From the NCBI GenBank assembly GCA_946807835.1, contig OX327697.1:9855001-9919000 (forward strand): a stretch of DNA of 64,000 nucleotides. The letters run 5' to 3'. The notes below the pieces were generated by a model, which made no database searches, was not told the DNA's origin, and was given only the letters and a program-made list of their open reading frames with translations. Position numbers and translations under genes: made by a program. This document shows, piece by piece, positions 47,301 through 57,660 of this stretch (its first letter is position 1; each line of letters begins with the position of its first letter). This stretch comes from Ailanthus altissimus (Eukaryota; Streptophyta; Magnoliopsida; Sapindales; Simaroubaceae).

Positions 47301-47570
47301 GAGATTTGGACAAAATAAGTCAACCATAATTTATATTATAAAAACAACATTTATAATCTTTTTAATATGAATCATATCTTATCTCTCTTTGTTTTTGCAA
47401 GTACCTCTTCAAGAACATGAACAATGAACATGATATGCCAGTTCATTTTTCCCCATTTACAAAAATATATGCAGCAGGTCGTACAAATAATGTGAAAACA
47501 CGTACTGATTGGTCAAGGTATATTGCTAAAAATTTGCCAACGTCATAACTAGAGTAAGTTATTCATCTTC
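44340..47570 (+). pseudogene. CACTA-associated plant transposase (Ptta/En/Spm, Transposase_24-like), broken exons
   Basis: Several exon-like pieces are separated by introns with GT..AG edges. RFERLIGALVANCKRTL lies at about 44,713-44,763. RSQLRLALEYSNIKKAHWKL followed by FVVRLLYESFE ends in GTGAGT at about 46,020. KARQEYLYNHYLGSSGYKG (allowing one shift) lies near 46,105-46,170. AKECGEFDTQINRSILWMKA then RLKKSGEYSNEVKPIVAKL lies at 46,295-46,412. EELHSQVEEGTFQINKVTDI lies at about 46,494-46,553, and a Lys/Glu-rich tail runs to 46,840. The order and the M.ARLKK.GEY.NE pattern match the plant transposase (Ptta/En/Spm) family, whose role is DNA binding at element ends. Stops show it is dead. Confidence 0.55.
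44745..45915 (-). repeat. LTR-like dispersed repeat R, inverted copy inside the CACTA gene
   Basis: Between two exon-like CACTA segments lies about 1.2 kb matching repeat R (41,380-42,150) in the opposite direction. Its left edge reads ACTGCAAGCGTACATTATCG, then CACAGGGACTATTTGATC, a boundary pattern common to a dispersed plant LTR-like family. No target duplication was found. The TGTAGCA-type tandem words at 45,775-45,840 are a local low-complexity patch. Confidence 0.5.
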
Positions 47571-47616
47571 CATATAACCCTGGGTATGACTTAACTTGTT
47601 AAATTGGTCTAATTAT

Positions 47617-48331
47617 CATTAGAGATCATGCTTATGTACCATTCCAATAAACAATAATTATTTCGATAATAATCATTAATACATAATTATATAGTAAAAA
47701 GCTTGTAACATTTACAAATATTATAGATCTAAAGAAGTTTAGATCTGATCAAAAGGAGTTTGGGTCAGTGCAAAATGTTAGCAATTCTAAAAGTTAGAAC
47801 ATTGTCTAAAATGGGACAAAGACCTGGGAATATATTAGTAAGACATAATTGTAAAGAGCTACAAATGGTCTAAGAAATGTCATTATGCAATTGTTTGTAA
47901 AATTATCGCTTCTAATCCATGGTTACTGACATAGGTTGATTAGTATTTCTTCTGAATCAGTGTATGTCTACATATGGATGGTCCAGATTGTTAGTCTTAG
48001 CAGACTATGAGCTTAGCGAAAGCTCGTATGGTATACAGGTAAATCAGTGAGGACTGGATACTGAACAGACTTATGAGGACCTCCAATAAACATCCTATAA
48101 AGTCATCAATTGAGGGTCTTCTCGAGTTGAGTAGTATTCGTGGTCCTTTGATCTGAGCGCTACAATGTGTTTATGAGTGATTCACCAGGCTTTGGTTACA
48201 TGCATGTAAGAGACATTTCATAGTTTGACCGTTGGGTGTCGCTAGGTATAGTTTGATACTCATAAAGTCCGGTGTACATAGATATAAGATTTATCAACTC
48301 ACATAGGTGAGTTATAAATCTTGATACTTCT
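47617..48331 (+). repeat. C1 5' LTR, first part
   Basis: Aligns with the C1 3' LTR from 54,191 onward through AAGCTTGTAACATTTACA, TCTAAAGAAGTTTAGATCTG, TTGACCTGAG-like text and GTGAGTTATAAATCTTGATA. The match stops near 48,331, within the equivalent of AATGCTCTAAG at about 54,902. Confidence 0.75.
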
Positions 48332-49115
48332 CTTTATGGTAGCTTCTTAGCATATCTTAAATCATACAATAATTGTAGTTATGAAAGGAATATGCAGTAT
48401 CTAATACATAGCCTTTTCTAGCATCAAATGCTAAAGAAATATCAATGTTTGGTAAACATTCATCCGAGGGGTTTATATTATCTATTTCGAGGTACTTAAA
48501 CAGAAAGGATTACAACATCGAACTACACTTTAATAAAAATAATTTCTTTTGCATTTATTCTCATCCCGTGGATTTTGGATATATCAAAAGTAATGCTTTC
48601 AGTATATAACATAATACTACTTGCACTATTCCTGTGCACTTACTCCCACTGAATATCAGTAAATATTAAGGTCAAGATATATATGATTTGACTCTCAAAT
48701 TATTTTTATCCTATTTTTGATCATTTAAATTTCTTCATAAACATCTCTTATCATCTTTTGATCTTTGATATATTCAATTTGTACCAAATTTAAAACAATT
48801 CTAAGATTCTTAGTCAATTATAATAATTATTCGAGTGCCCTACAGTTCGTGTGTGTTTAATGTGTATCTCTAATAGATTGCTTGTATTCTTATTATCTTA
48901 TCTCTATAAGACAAGATAAGAGATGTTTAGTGGATTCATTTCTAAGTGTTAATATTAACTCTTTTAGATCATGGATATAACTAGTATATATTTTGATCTA
49001 TAGATGCCCTCTTACTACTTTATATATTTCTCATAATCTCTCAAATAGGAAAACAAAAATATAAACATTTTAAATTTTACAGTGAGAAGTAGATCCAATC
49101 AACATTCTACTTAGG

Positions 49116-49408
49116 CCTCACACTTTAGTGATATTAGCCATTGTAAAACCCAAAAGGGAGGCAACTCATGTCAATTGCATCTCATGCAACTCTTACTTCT
49201 GATAATAAATACACCTTATCTTTACACTTTAGCGATATTGGAAAAATGTATTCTAGATTAATTTGTCAATGATCAAATAAATGTTATTGATATTCCTCTC
49301 ACACTTTAGCGATATTGAATAATACTTTTGCTTATATTTGCCTGATCTCATATTTAATTGGCATATTCCAAATTACACCGACCAGTCCCTCACATTTTAG
49401 CGATATTG
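49116..49408 (-). other. C1 leader: four copies of the conserved loop motif
   Basis: Minus-strand copies of AATATCGCTAAAGTGTGAGG and close variants lie at 49,388-49,408, 49,297-49,317, 49,220-49,240 and 49,116-49,136. Order and flanks correspond one to one with the four copies in C2 at 58,259-58,552. Three of the four have complementary flanks. Confidence 0.75.
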
Positions 49409-49929
49409 AAAAAAGATTAAGATGACCAGACTAATACCGTATTAACAAGACAGACCATCGATAACACTATCTCATAATGTAATACATTTCAATCTGATTA
49501 AGAAAGATTTTTTTTGATTTATAATGACTTTTTTGTATCTCATACAGATTTGATTCATAATCAGAATATTTGTTCATGCAAGCACAATTGACCCTCATCA
49601 ATAAGGCTCCCATTATGGTTAACAGCATAAACAAATATTAACAGTTGATATAAAATAGTGATATAACAATTATATATGCATTAAATAAAGCTCACATGAA
49701 TATAATGCAAAATGTAGTGTACTCATCGGAATACCCTAACGCCATAAAATGTTTTTGAACGTCTTGGTGTTCAACTCTTTGAACACCCCGGATTATACTT
49801 TATAATACCTTGGAAAAAGAAAAATAAAGGAAAAATAACAAATATTTTACTCATTTTTTTAGTCTCAACACCCTATTGTTCAATCCTATAACGCATTCGC
49901 ATTCAACACTTGACCACGTTACCAAGAAA

Positions 49930-50065
49930 CCATCAATGCCCCAGCGTTATACTCTATAATGCCTCAACATTTTTTGTTTTCAATGCCTCAGCGTTTAACC
50001 GAGTAACATCGCGATGTTCATCTAAAACATGAATGCCCCAGCATTCCTAGTCCAACCTCCAGCGT
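49930..50065 (-). repeat. C1 leader: AACGCTGGGGCATT-type short repeats
   Basis: Close to the primer site, the plus strand shows AATGCCCCAGCGTT (49,935), AATGCCTCAACATT (49,958), AATGCCTCAGCGTT (49,982), AATGCCCCAGCATT (50,032) and a half copy CTCCAGCGTT near 50,055. The copy at 50,031-50,046 is a perfect 6-bp stem (GAATGC / GCATTC). C2 has only a single related patch near 57,795. Confidence 0.6.
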
Positions 50066-50125
50066 TCATTTGGGCATCCCTAACACTTTCAATACACCAC
50101 ATTAACCAAGAAATGCTTGAATATA

Positions 50126-50138
50126 TGCTCTGATACCA
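50126..50138 (-). other. C1 primer binding site (initiator tRNA-Met)
   Basis: On the minus strand TGGTATCAGAGCA follows the LTR end. This is the standard 3' end complement of initiator tRNA-Met used by plant copia elements. Its orientation confirms that this part of C1 is inverted. Confidence 0.8.
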
Positions 50139-51249
50139 CAGTTAAACACATAATCTAGGTGCTTACATGTGAATTCATTGCTCATTTTATCTAATGCATG
50201 ACAATCACACATAATTACGTAGCAAAATTAGAAACTAATTTCCTAAGCAAGAAACATACTTAGAATTAAGTCTTGTTACACTTACAGTTCCAAAAAAATA
50301 TATCTTTGAAGCCTTTGGACATTTGATACTTTTGAGCGTACAATAAAGTCAACTCTTGAACAATTTTAGGCTTCAACAAATCCGTGGGATTGAAACTCTA
50401 AAGTGGTAGCATTGTTGATGAATTTTCAACATGAATTCCTCCATCAAAATAGTTCAATTCTTGAACTTTTGCTCCCAATTCATAATTTTAGAAATAGGGA
50501 CTCAAGTTAACAAAATTCAAAGTTTGGCATATATATATATATATATACTTGAAAATAGAGACCTAAATATATAACTTGCAAATTTTCAACACTTAGCCAA
50601 TATACATTCCATGCATGAAGACAAGTGTCACACAACACTTGTCACTTGCCATCCATTTATTCTATACATATGACATGTGTCACTTATGCATAGATCTTTT
50701 CTGCCACATGTCAAAATTCCATTAGTTAACTTATTTAGCTAATAATTAATTGGTTTAACACTTAAACCTTGACACATATATTTCTCGAGAGTCCTAAAAC
50801 AATCTTGCTTCTCAAAATTTTCTTGGATCGAAGCATTCAATCTTGTCTGCTACCCAAGTACTCAACAAGTACACTTCACATTATGAGATCCCCTAAGTTC
50901 ACCTCCATTTGTCTTACAGAACACTTTTGTAAGTCCGTGAACAATACCCCACACACACTTTACGAATATTATAGAACATTATAGAACAGAGCATTGAACC
51001 ATACAAGTTGAGGTTAACTATATCCGTATAATCCTTCTATCACCTATATCCTGAAAGAGCAAAGATATAGATCATCACTGTTACATCTTTGTGCGTTCAA
51101 TCGTAAACCTATCTCCTGATTTATATTTTTGTAAAATAATATTTATAAACCCATTTGCGATATTGTTTAATTCTACTGAAAACTCTTTTTTAGAGTTGCT
51201 TCTTTTAGCCAAAAGACTTCCTAAAATAAAATTCTTAGAGCATGTTCCC

Positions 51250-54190
51250 GTAGGAAATAGAGATTTTAAAAAATGATGAAGTTGTTCAGACTTTTAGTCA
51301 TTTCTCTCTTATGCTTCTCTCTTCTGCTGCGAACCATAAAATTATATAATATTTATTTTATACTGAACATTATCAGATGGTTAGTACTCTTCTTGTGTAA
51401 GACACTAAAGGTTATCATGTATATAAAAAGAATTGTTTCTTATATTCATATGATGTGGATAATGTATCATCAGCTGAATGTCAGTTGACGAAAGGCCATT
51501 ATAATTAAGATCAACAGGAAATGTCTTGAATAAATTGGTGAACAAATAAAGTAGTAAGTTCAGGAACTTTGAATATTACAGAATTGTGGCAAATAAGACA
51601 AAGACATACGAGCGAGAGACCCCTAATCCATTTGGCTAGGGATGGTTAGATTCCTAATCTTACCATAGGACTCTATTCAATTTATGAATCTTATATTCAA
51701 GGGACGATGACTAAGGCTCCATTGTTGATATTTGACATTGTGCCAAGGATTTATTGAAACTTGTACATAATAATGTATGTGGTCCAATGAATCACAATGC
51801 TATAGGTAGGCTTCTCTACTTTGTTGTCTTCATCGATGAATGTCAAGAAATCAACCGCCATGTGTGTTAAATGTCTTTGATAAGATTAAAGCGATAAATA
51901 CATGAGCAATAAATTCCTGAAATATTTAAAGAAGAATGAGATTCTAGCTCACTATAGTCCTCTAGCTATTCCTAAAACACAATAGTATTTTTGAAAATGA
52001 GGAATTGAGCTTTATTAGATGAGGACCGATTGATAATAAGTTACATCGATCTTTCAAAACTATTTATAGGGCTGTGCTCAAGAGACTCATGTTCACTTAT
52101 TGAACAAAGTTCCATTAAAAGCCATTCCTACTACTCTATATGAGAAATAACTGACAATCAGCTGAGTCTTAAGTATGTTAAGATTTAAGGATGTCATGTT
52201 TACATAAAAGTTTCCAACAGGATAAACTTGTACCCATTGGGTATAAATATCAGTTTAAATAATATCGGTTCTATAATCTAAGAAGAGTGAATCATTTGTT
52301 TCTTATAGTGCCACTTTTTTAGAGAAATAGTTTATTATAGATTGTGCAAATTATAGAAGGATTAAACTTGGGGAAGTCAATCCAAGATTTATGGAACCGA
52401 TGATGGAACTTTATACTTAACTGAATGAAATACCTTTTAGACATGCCCTCCAGTAAGTAAAAAAAGGTTGTCAAGAATGTCTGTAAGGTATGTTTGATAC
52501 ATGAAAATGCCCTTGGGGTTTTCTTAGTTGAAGAAAAAGATCATATGACTTGTAAAAAGTTGATGTTAGACATCAATTTGGAAAAATAGTAAAAAGTCAT
52601 GAAATCTGAAAATTGTAAAATAGTCAAAGCATGTAAATCAAGTCATGAAATCTGAAAATTGAGTCAAAGCATGTAAATCAAGTCTGAGACTTGATTAAGC
52701 TTCCCAAGGGAATAGTTCTTATTCATTGTAAAAGAGTTTGCAAGGAGAAGCGTAAGAGCTCATTGGAGGTGGAAACCTTCAAAGTTCGAGTAGTGGTAAA
52801 AGGTTACACTTAGCGATCTGAGATCAATTATGAGGAAACCTTTCACAAGTGAACATGCTAAAGTTGATATGAATTTCATTGGCTATTGCAGTATATTTAT
52901 ATTCATGAAATTTAGCAGGTGGATGTAAAGACTATATTCTGGAATGCATGTCTAGAGTAAGAGATGTATATGAAACTACCTGAAGGTTTTACATCTAGCC
53001 AGACTTCTAATCTAGTGTGTAGACTCAAGAAGTCTATTTATGAACTTAAGCAGGCCTCCCAAATCTAGAATATTTATTTTGATTAAGAAATCAGAGAGTC
53101 TAGTTTTTATCAAAAATGAAAAGAAAGCATGTGTGTTCAAAAAGAATAGTGGGAGCAACATTATTTTTTAGGTTCTCTATAAGTGGATGACATACTCAAT
53201 ATCGAAAATAATATTGGTATGTAATAGTTAGTCAATAATTATTAAGTAAAAACTTCTCTATATGATTAAGGAAAGGCTACTTATATATTGAGTATAAAAC
53301 TTTATAGAGATAAAGCTAGAAGTAGAAAGCTGATAGGACTCTCTCTTATCCTCGTACATAGAAAATGTTCTTTATAGGTATAACTTTAACAACTGTGAAA
53401 CAGTTAATGTACCTTTCAAACATGGCTATCATCTTTCTAGAAAAACATCTCCTTAGATAAAAGATAAAATGGTTAGAGTGTTTAACATAAAATATGCATC
53501 AGTTATAAGTAGCCTATAGCTGATGCATGCCATATTATGTATAAAACCTGACATCAGTAAGACTTTAAGTATTACGAGCTGGTATTTGTTTGATACAGGT
53601 AACAATTATCATATGGTCATGAAATATATCCTAAAATATCTTAGAGATATGAAGGATACGTTTCAAATATATAGAGAATATAATTCACAAATAAGAAGAT
53701 ACATTGATTCAGACTTCGAGTCTGATTACGATGATAGAAAGTCTACATCTGAATATGTGTTCTTCTCAATAGGTGCCGTAATCAGTTAGTAGCATGTTTA
53801 GTAGGTGTCTATAACTGATTTTACCTTGGAGGAAAAATACCTTGCGGCTTTATAAGTTATAAAGGAAGAAATATGGATACATAAAATAGTTATTGAACTC
53901 GGAATAGTTCCAAATTTAATGGATCTTATTCCTCTATATTACGATAATTAACGGGGTAATTGCTCAAGTATAGTAGCCAACAATACACCAGAAGTCTAAT
54001 AATGTAGATATTAAATACCAAATATTTAGACAAGCCTTGGTAAAAAAAGATGTAATATTGTATAGAGTAGATCCTATAGGAAATATAGTGGACCCGCTCA
54101 CTAGAGCCTTATCTCCTAGAGCGTTTGAGAAATACGTGGAGTTAATAGATATTAGATATCATCATGAATGATACTAGAGCAATTGGTAGT
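51250..54190 (+). pseudogene. C1 pol: GAG-pre-integrase, integrase, RT and RNase H, broken
   Basis: GNRDFKK (about 51,253) continues the protease region. A GAG-pre-integrase block (LWQIRQRHTSERPLIHL, YESYIQG) lies at 51,577-51,700 and integrase remnants follow to about 52,200. RT blocks QVDVKTIFW, MYMKLPEGF and CRLKKSIYELKQAS lie at about 52,918-53,060. The RNase H region runs from 53,523 (CIKPDISKTL, YILKYLRDMKDTFQIY, YIDSDFESDYDDRKSTSEY) to a final PAH-type tail near 54,090-54,130. Multiple stops and shifts make it inactive. Confidence 0.75.
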
Positions 54191-55504
54191 TGTTAAAGAT
54201 GGTGCTTACGTGCTATTCTAATAAACAGTAATCATTTCAAAAATAATCGTTAATACATAATTATATAGTAAGAAGCTTATAATAGTTACAGACATTATAG
54301 ATCTAAAGGATTTTAGATCTAATCCAAAAGAGTTTGGGTCAGCACTAAAAGTTAGTAATTCTAAAAGTTAGAACCTTGTCTGAAATAAGATAAAGACCCG
54401 AAAATATATTAGTAATGATATAGTTGCAAAGAGTTGTAAATGATGCTAAGAAATGTCATTATGCAGTATGTTCAAGAAAACATCGTTCCTGATCCATGGT
54501 TATTGACACGGGTCGATCAATATTCCTTTTGGATCAATGTATGTCTATATGTGAATTTTCTAGATGATTAGTTTTAGCAGACCAAGGGCTTAGCTAACGT
54601 TTGTATGGGCATATAGGTGTTTAGTGAAGATTGGGTATTAAACAGACTCAATAGGACTTCCAATTGACATCTTATAAAGCCATAAATTGAGGGCTTTTTG
54701 AGTTGAATAATATTCAAGATCCTTTAACCTGAGGACTGTGGTGGCTTGTGAGTCATCTACTATGATTTGGTTCTACGTATGTCAAAGACCTTTCATGGTC
54801 TGACCCCTAGGTGTCGCTGGATATAGTCATATGCTCATAGAGTCTGATATGCGTAGATATGGGATCTGTCAGCTCATATGGGTGAGTTGTATATCCTAAT
54901 GCTCTAAGAATTGTATTTTAAGATGGCGTTTGGACAAAAGATGAAACCCCCAAAAAGAGTTTTCTGTAGAGTTAAACAATATTGCAAAAACGTTTACGAA
55001 TATTGTTTTATGGAAATATAAATTGGGAGATAAGTTTACGGTCTAGTACACAGATATTTGACGATGATGATCTCTATCTCTACTCTTTCAGGATATAGGT
55101 AATAGAAGGATTATGTGAATATGGTTGACCTCAACTTGTATGGTTCAACGCTTTATTCTATAATATCTGTAACGTGTGTATGGGGCATTGTTCACGGACT
55201 TGCAGAAGTGTTCTGTAAGATAAACACAGGTGAACCCAGGGAGTCTTACAATATAAATTATACTCGTTGAGCATTAGGGTAGTGGACCAGATCGAACAAC
55301 TCGATCCGAGAATTTCAAAAAGAAAAATTTATTCTGAGACTCTTGAGAAATATATGTGTCAAGATTTAAGTGTTAAACCAATTAACTATTAGTTAAATAA
55401 GTTAACTAATCTTTTGTCACATGGTATAATGGATCCATGCATTAGTGACACATGTCATATGCATGGACTAAATGGGTAACAAGTGGCAAGTGTTGTGTGA
55501 TACT
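54191..55504 (+). repeat. C1 3' LTR, portion before the C2 insertion
   Basis: Starts TGTTAAAGATGGTGCTTACG. From about 54,900 it matches the inverted 50,580-51,243 block. 55,080-55,504 (GATATAGGTAATAGAAGGAT, GACCTCAACTTGTATGGTTC) pairs with 50,620-51,060 reverse-complemented. The match runs directly into the C2 boundary. Confidence 0.8.
55500..55504 (+). other. Target site duplication of C2, left copy (ATACT)
   Basis: ATACT directly precedes the C2 LTR start TGTTGGGGTC and recurs at 63,954-63,958 directly after the C2 3' LTR. Five-base duplications are standard for Ty1/copia integration. Confidence 0.9.
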
Positions 55505-57648
55505 TGTTGGGGTCAGTGCTTACGTGCCATCCCTGAATGTATTTATACAAGTATACATTTCCATTAAATCACTAATACCCATTCATATGGTACTATACAT
55601 GTAACGTTACAGATATTGTACAATTTGAAGGAGTTTAGATCAGATCTAAAAGAGTTTAGATAAAGGCTCATAGTTAGCCACACTAAGAGATATAAATGCT
55701 AAATATTAGCATAGCTAAGTATTAGCTAGTTATAATACTCAGCAGATCCAAGAGTTGGAGCCTTATCTGTAATGGGACATAGACTCGGGAATAAACTAGT
55801 AACTGCATAGTTACAAGAGTTGCAATCGGGTGCCAGAAAATGCTAGTTGTGCAAGTACGTTTTTGAATAATTGTTCCTGATCTATTTCTGTCGATGCAAG
55901 TCTGTCGGTGGATACCTTTATATATAGATCAGCATATGTCGTACCTATATAGTATAGATGGTTGTTCCTAGCTAACCGTGAGCTTGGAGCTCGTATTGAC
56001 ATATGTGTATCCAGTTAGGACTGCATATGGGATGACTCATGAAGGTCTCCGATAGACACCCTATGTAAGCCGTCAACGGAGGGTCATCTCAAGTTGAGTA
56101 GTATATATGGTCCTTTGACCTGAGTGCTACGGTGTGTTTGTAAGTAATCCACCATACTTTGATTCCACGCATATTACAGACCTTTCATAGTGTGACCGCT
56201 AGGTGTCGCTGGGTATGGTCCGATGCTTATAGAGTCCGGTGTGTACAGATATTGGATTCATCAACTCGTATAGGGAGTTCGATATCCAGATGCTTCGAGA
56301 CTGTATCTCAAAAAGTCTTGTGGCCACAAGCATTAACCCCGAGAAAAAGTTCCACCAAGGTGGAATAATATTGCAAAAGAGTTTGCACATATTATTTAAT
56401 GAGATACAAGTCTGGAGATAAGACATGGATGAGCACTAGGGGATTTGATGGTGATAAGCTATATCCCCACACATCCAAGATATCATGACGGAAGGACTAT
56501 ACATATGCGTTGTAACCTCAACTTGCATAGTTTAGCACACTGATTTGTATATCCGTGACGTATGCGTGGGGCATTGCTCACGAACTCATAGAATAGTTCT
56601 ATTTGATGAATCGGGCATAGGACCTAGGGAGTACCACAATATTGAGTGTACTCGTTGTGCACTGGCGCAGCGTGCCGGATTAAAATGTTTAATCTAGCAA
56701 TATTTCGCATTACTACTGGAATGCGTTCGTGTCTGTATTTAAGTATTAAATACAACAATTAGTTAATAATTGTTATTTACTAATTGTATAAGAACATGTG
56801 GCACATTGTGGACTCTCAGTTGAGTTTACTCAAGTGTGAGATTTAGTAGGACCCACTAGAGTAATACTTGGTAACTATTTATGAAGAACAAAATGATCAT
56901 TTCATACTTTGATTATTTAATTATTAAATAATAAAATAACTTATTATTATATTATATATAATAATATTATATTTTGAGTGTCAAATAGTTGGCACCCATT
57001 ATAACATATTATATTATTATTATATTATTTAATATATCATATTAATATTATTTTATTATATATATATGTAAAGGGAGAGATATTTGTGAAGTGTGTGTGT
57101 ACGTGAGGTGAAGGGAGAAATGAAAAGTATTTCATTTTCTTTTTAAGAAATCGAGAGAGCAAACAAGGAAATAGAGGAGAAAAGAAGAGAAGTAGAAGAA
57201 AAAAAAATATAAAAAAAGAAAAAATAAAATTGTTTCATTTTTTTCTATTCTTCTAATTGAAGTAATGGTGGATTACTTCAAATTCTCTATTTTTATCTTT
57301 TTGGAGAAAATGATAAAAATACACATTGGTCATCTTGGGGTTTAAGAGTTAAACATAGAGCTGTGTATAAGGCTGCTGTTCTAGCTCACCAAACCCACCG
57401 TGTTGGTGACTACAACGTCTGCGAGTTAGTCTCTATGCGGATCCTGAAAAAAAATACGTGTATAACGTTATACGTTGAGGTGAATTTTCTATACCACTAA
57501 TATATTAATGTGATTAATATATTTTATTTATTGTGTTTATTATAATTTACACGCTTCTGCTGCATAGAATATGTATAAGATACGTATTTTAGGCAATAGA
57601 CACAATTACACATGCATACACCTACATGTATTAGATCCTACGGCTTCA
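55505..57648 (+). repeat. C2 5' LTR
   Basis: 2,144 bp. The promoter-like TATATATATATG near 57,058 is followed by a purine-rich leader (AAAGGGAGAG, GTGAGGTGAAGGGAG) that is also kept in the 3' LTR at about 63,385-63,432. The end ACGGCTTCA is followed by one base and the primer site. Confidence 0.9.
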
Positions 57649-57649
57649 A

Positions 57650-57660
57650 TGGTATCAGAG
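57650..57660 (+). other. C2 primer binding site
   Basis: TGGTATCAGAG, complementary to the 3' end of initiator tRNA-Met, begins two bases after the 5' LTR end. The following base is T where C1 has CA, so the last bases of the site have decayed. Confidence 0.9.

Larger units (their letters stand above)
42162..47610 (+). mobile_element. CACTA (En/Spm) transposon, left end and interior; right end not in window
   Basis: The left terminus reads CCCTACAAAAAAATTTGGC at 42,162, one base off the CACTACAA... TIR of plant CACTA elements. Subterminal AGTGTCAGT / ACTGACA-type repeats follow up to about 42,350, as expected for this superfamily. The interior carries exon-like segments of a plant Ptta/En/Spm-type protein. 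A leader or intron-like stretch separates the terminus from the exons. The element is invaded by repeat R at about 44,745-45,915 and ends at the copia LTR near 47,617. Its other terminus presumably lies beyond the window. No TNPD-type transposase was recognised. Confidence 0.65.
48332..51243 (-). mobile_element. Inverted segment of C1: protease/gag, leader, primer site and rest of 5' LTR
   Basis: Read on the minus strand, the order is the remaining 5' LTR (51,243 down to about 50,140), the primer binding site (50,126-50,138), the leader with four motif copies (49,116-49,408), gag remnants and a protease-like VLDTAYSFHNY at about 48,380-48,410. Re-inverting it joins both LTR halves and continues the protease region into GNRDFKK at about 51,250. 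The segment is therefore an inversion of C1's own 5' portion and needs no foreign insertion. Confidence 0.75.
47617..55504 (+). mobile_element. Ty1/copia element C1, with internal inversion, interrupted in its 3' LTR
   Basis: This is a copia element with a long LTR. It has a 5' LTR start (47,617-48,331), then an inverted block (48,332-51,243) holding protease, gag/leader, primer site and the rest of the 5' LTR. Plus-strand pol follows from 51,250. The 3' LTR starts at 54,191 (TGTTAAAGATGGTGCTTACG), is split at 55,504 by element C2 and resumes at 63,959 or slightly before. Both LTR starts share GTGCTTACGTGC-like and AATAATCGTTAATACATAAT-like text. All reading frames are broken. It lies at the truncated edge of the CACTA element. 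Confidence 0.8.

Noticed and set aside
56159..56426. Open frames on both strands in the C2 LTR, with a near-identical minus-strand frame at 62,457-62,663
   Set aside because: Conservation between the two positions is explained by the LTR pair; the frames differ in length and are not kept in C1.
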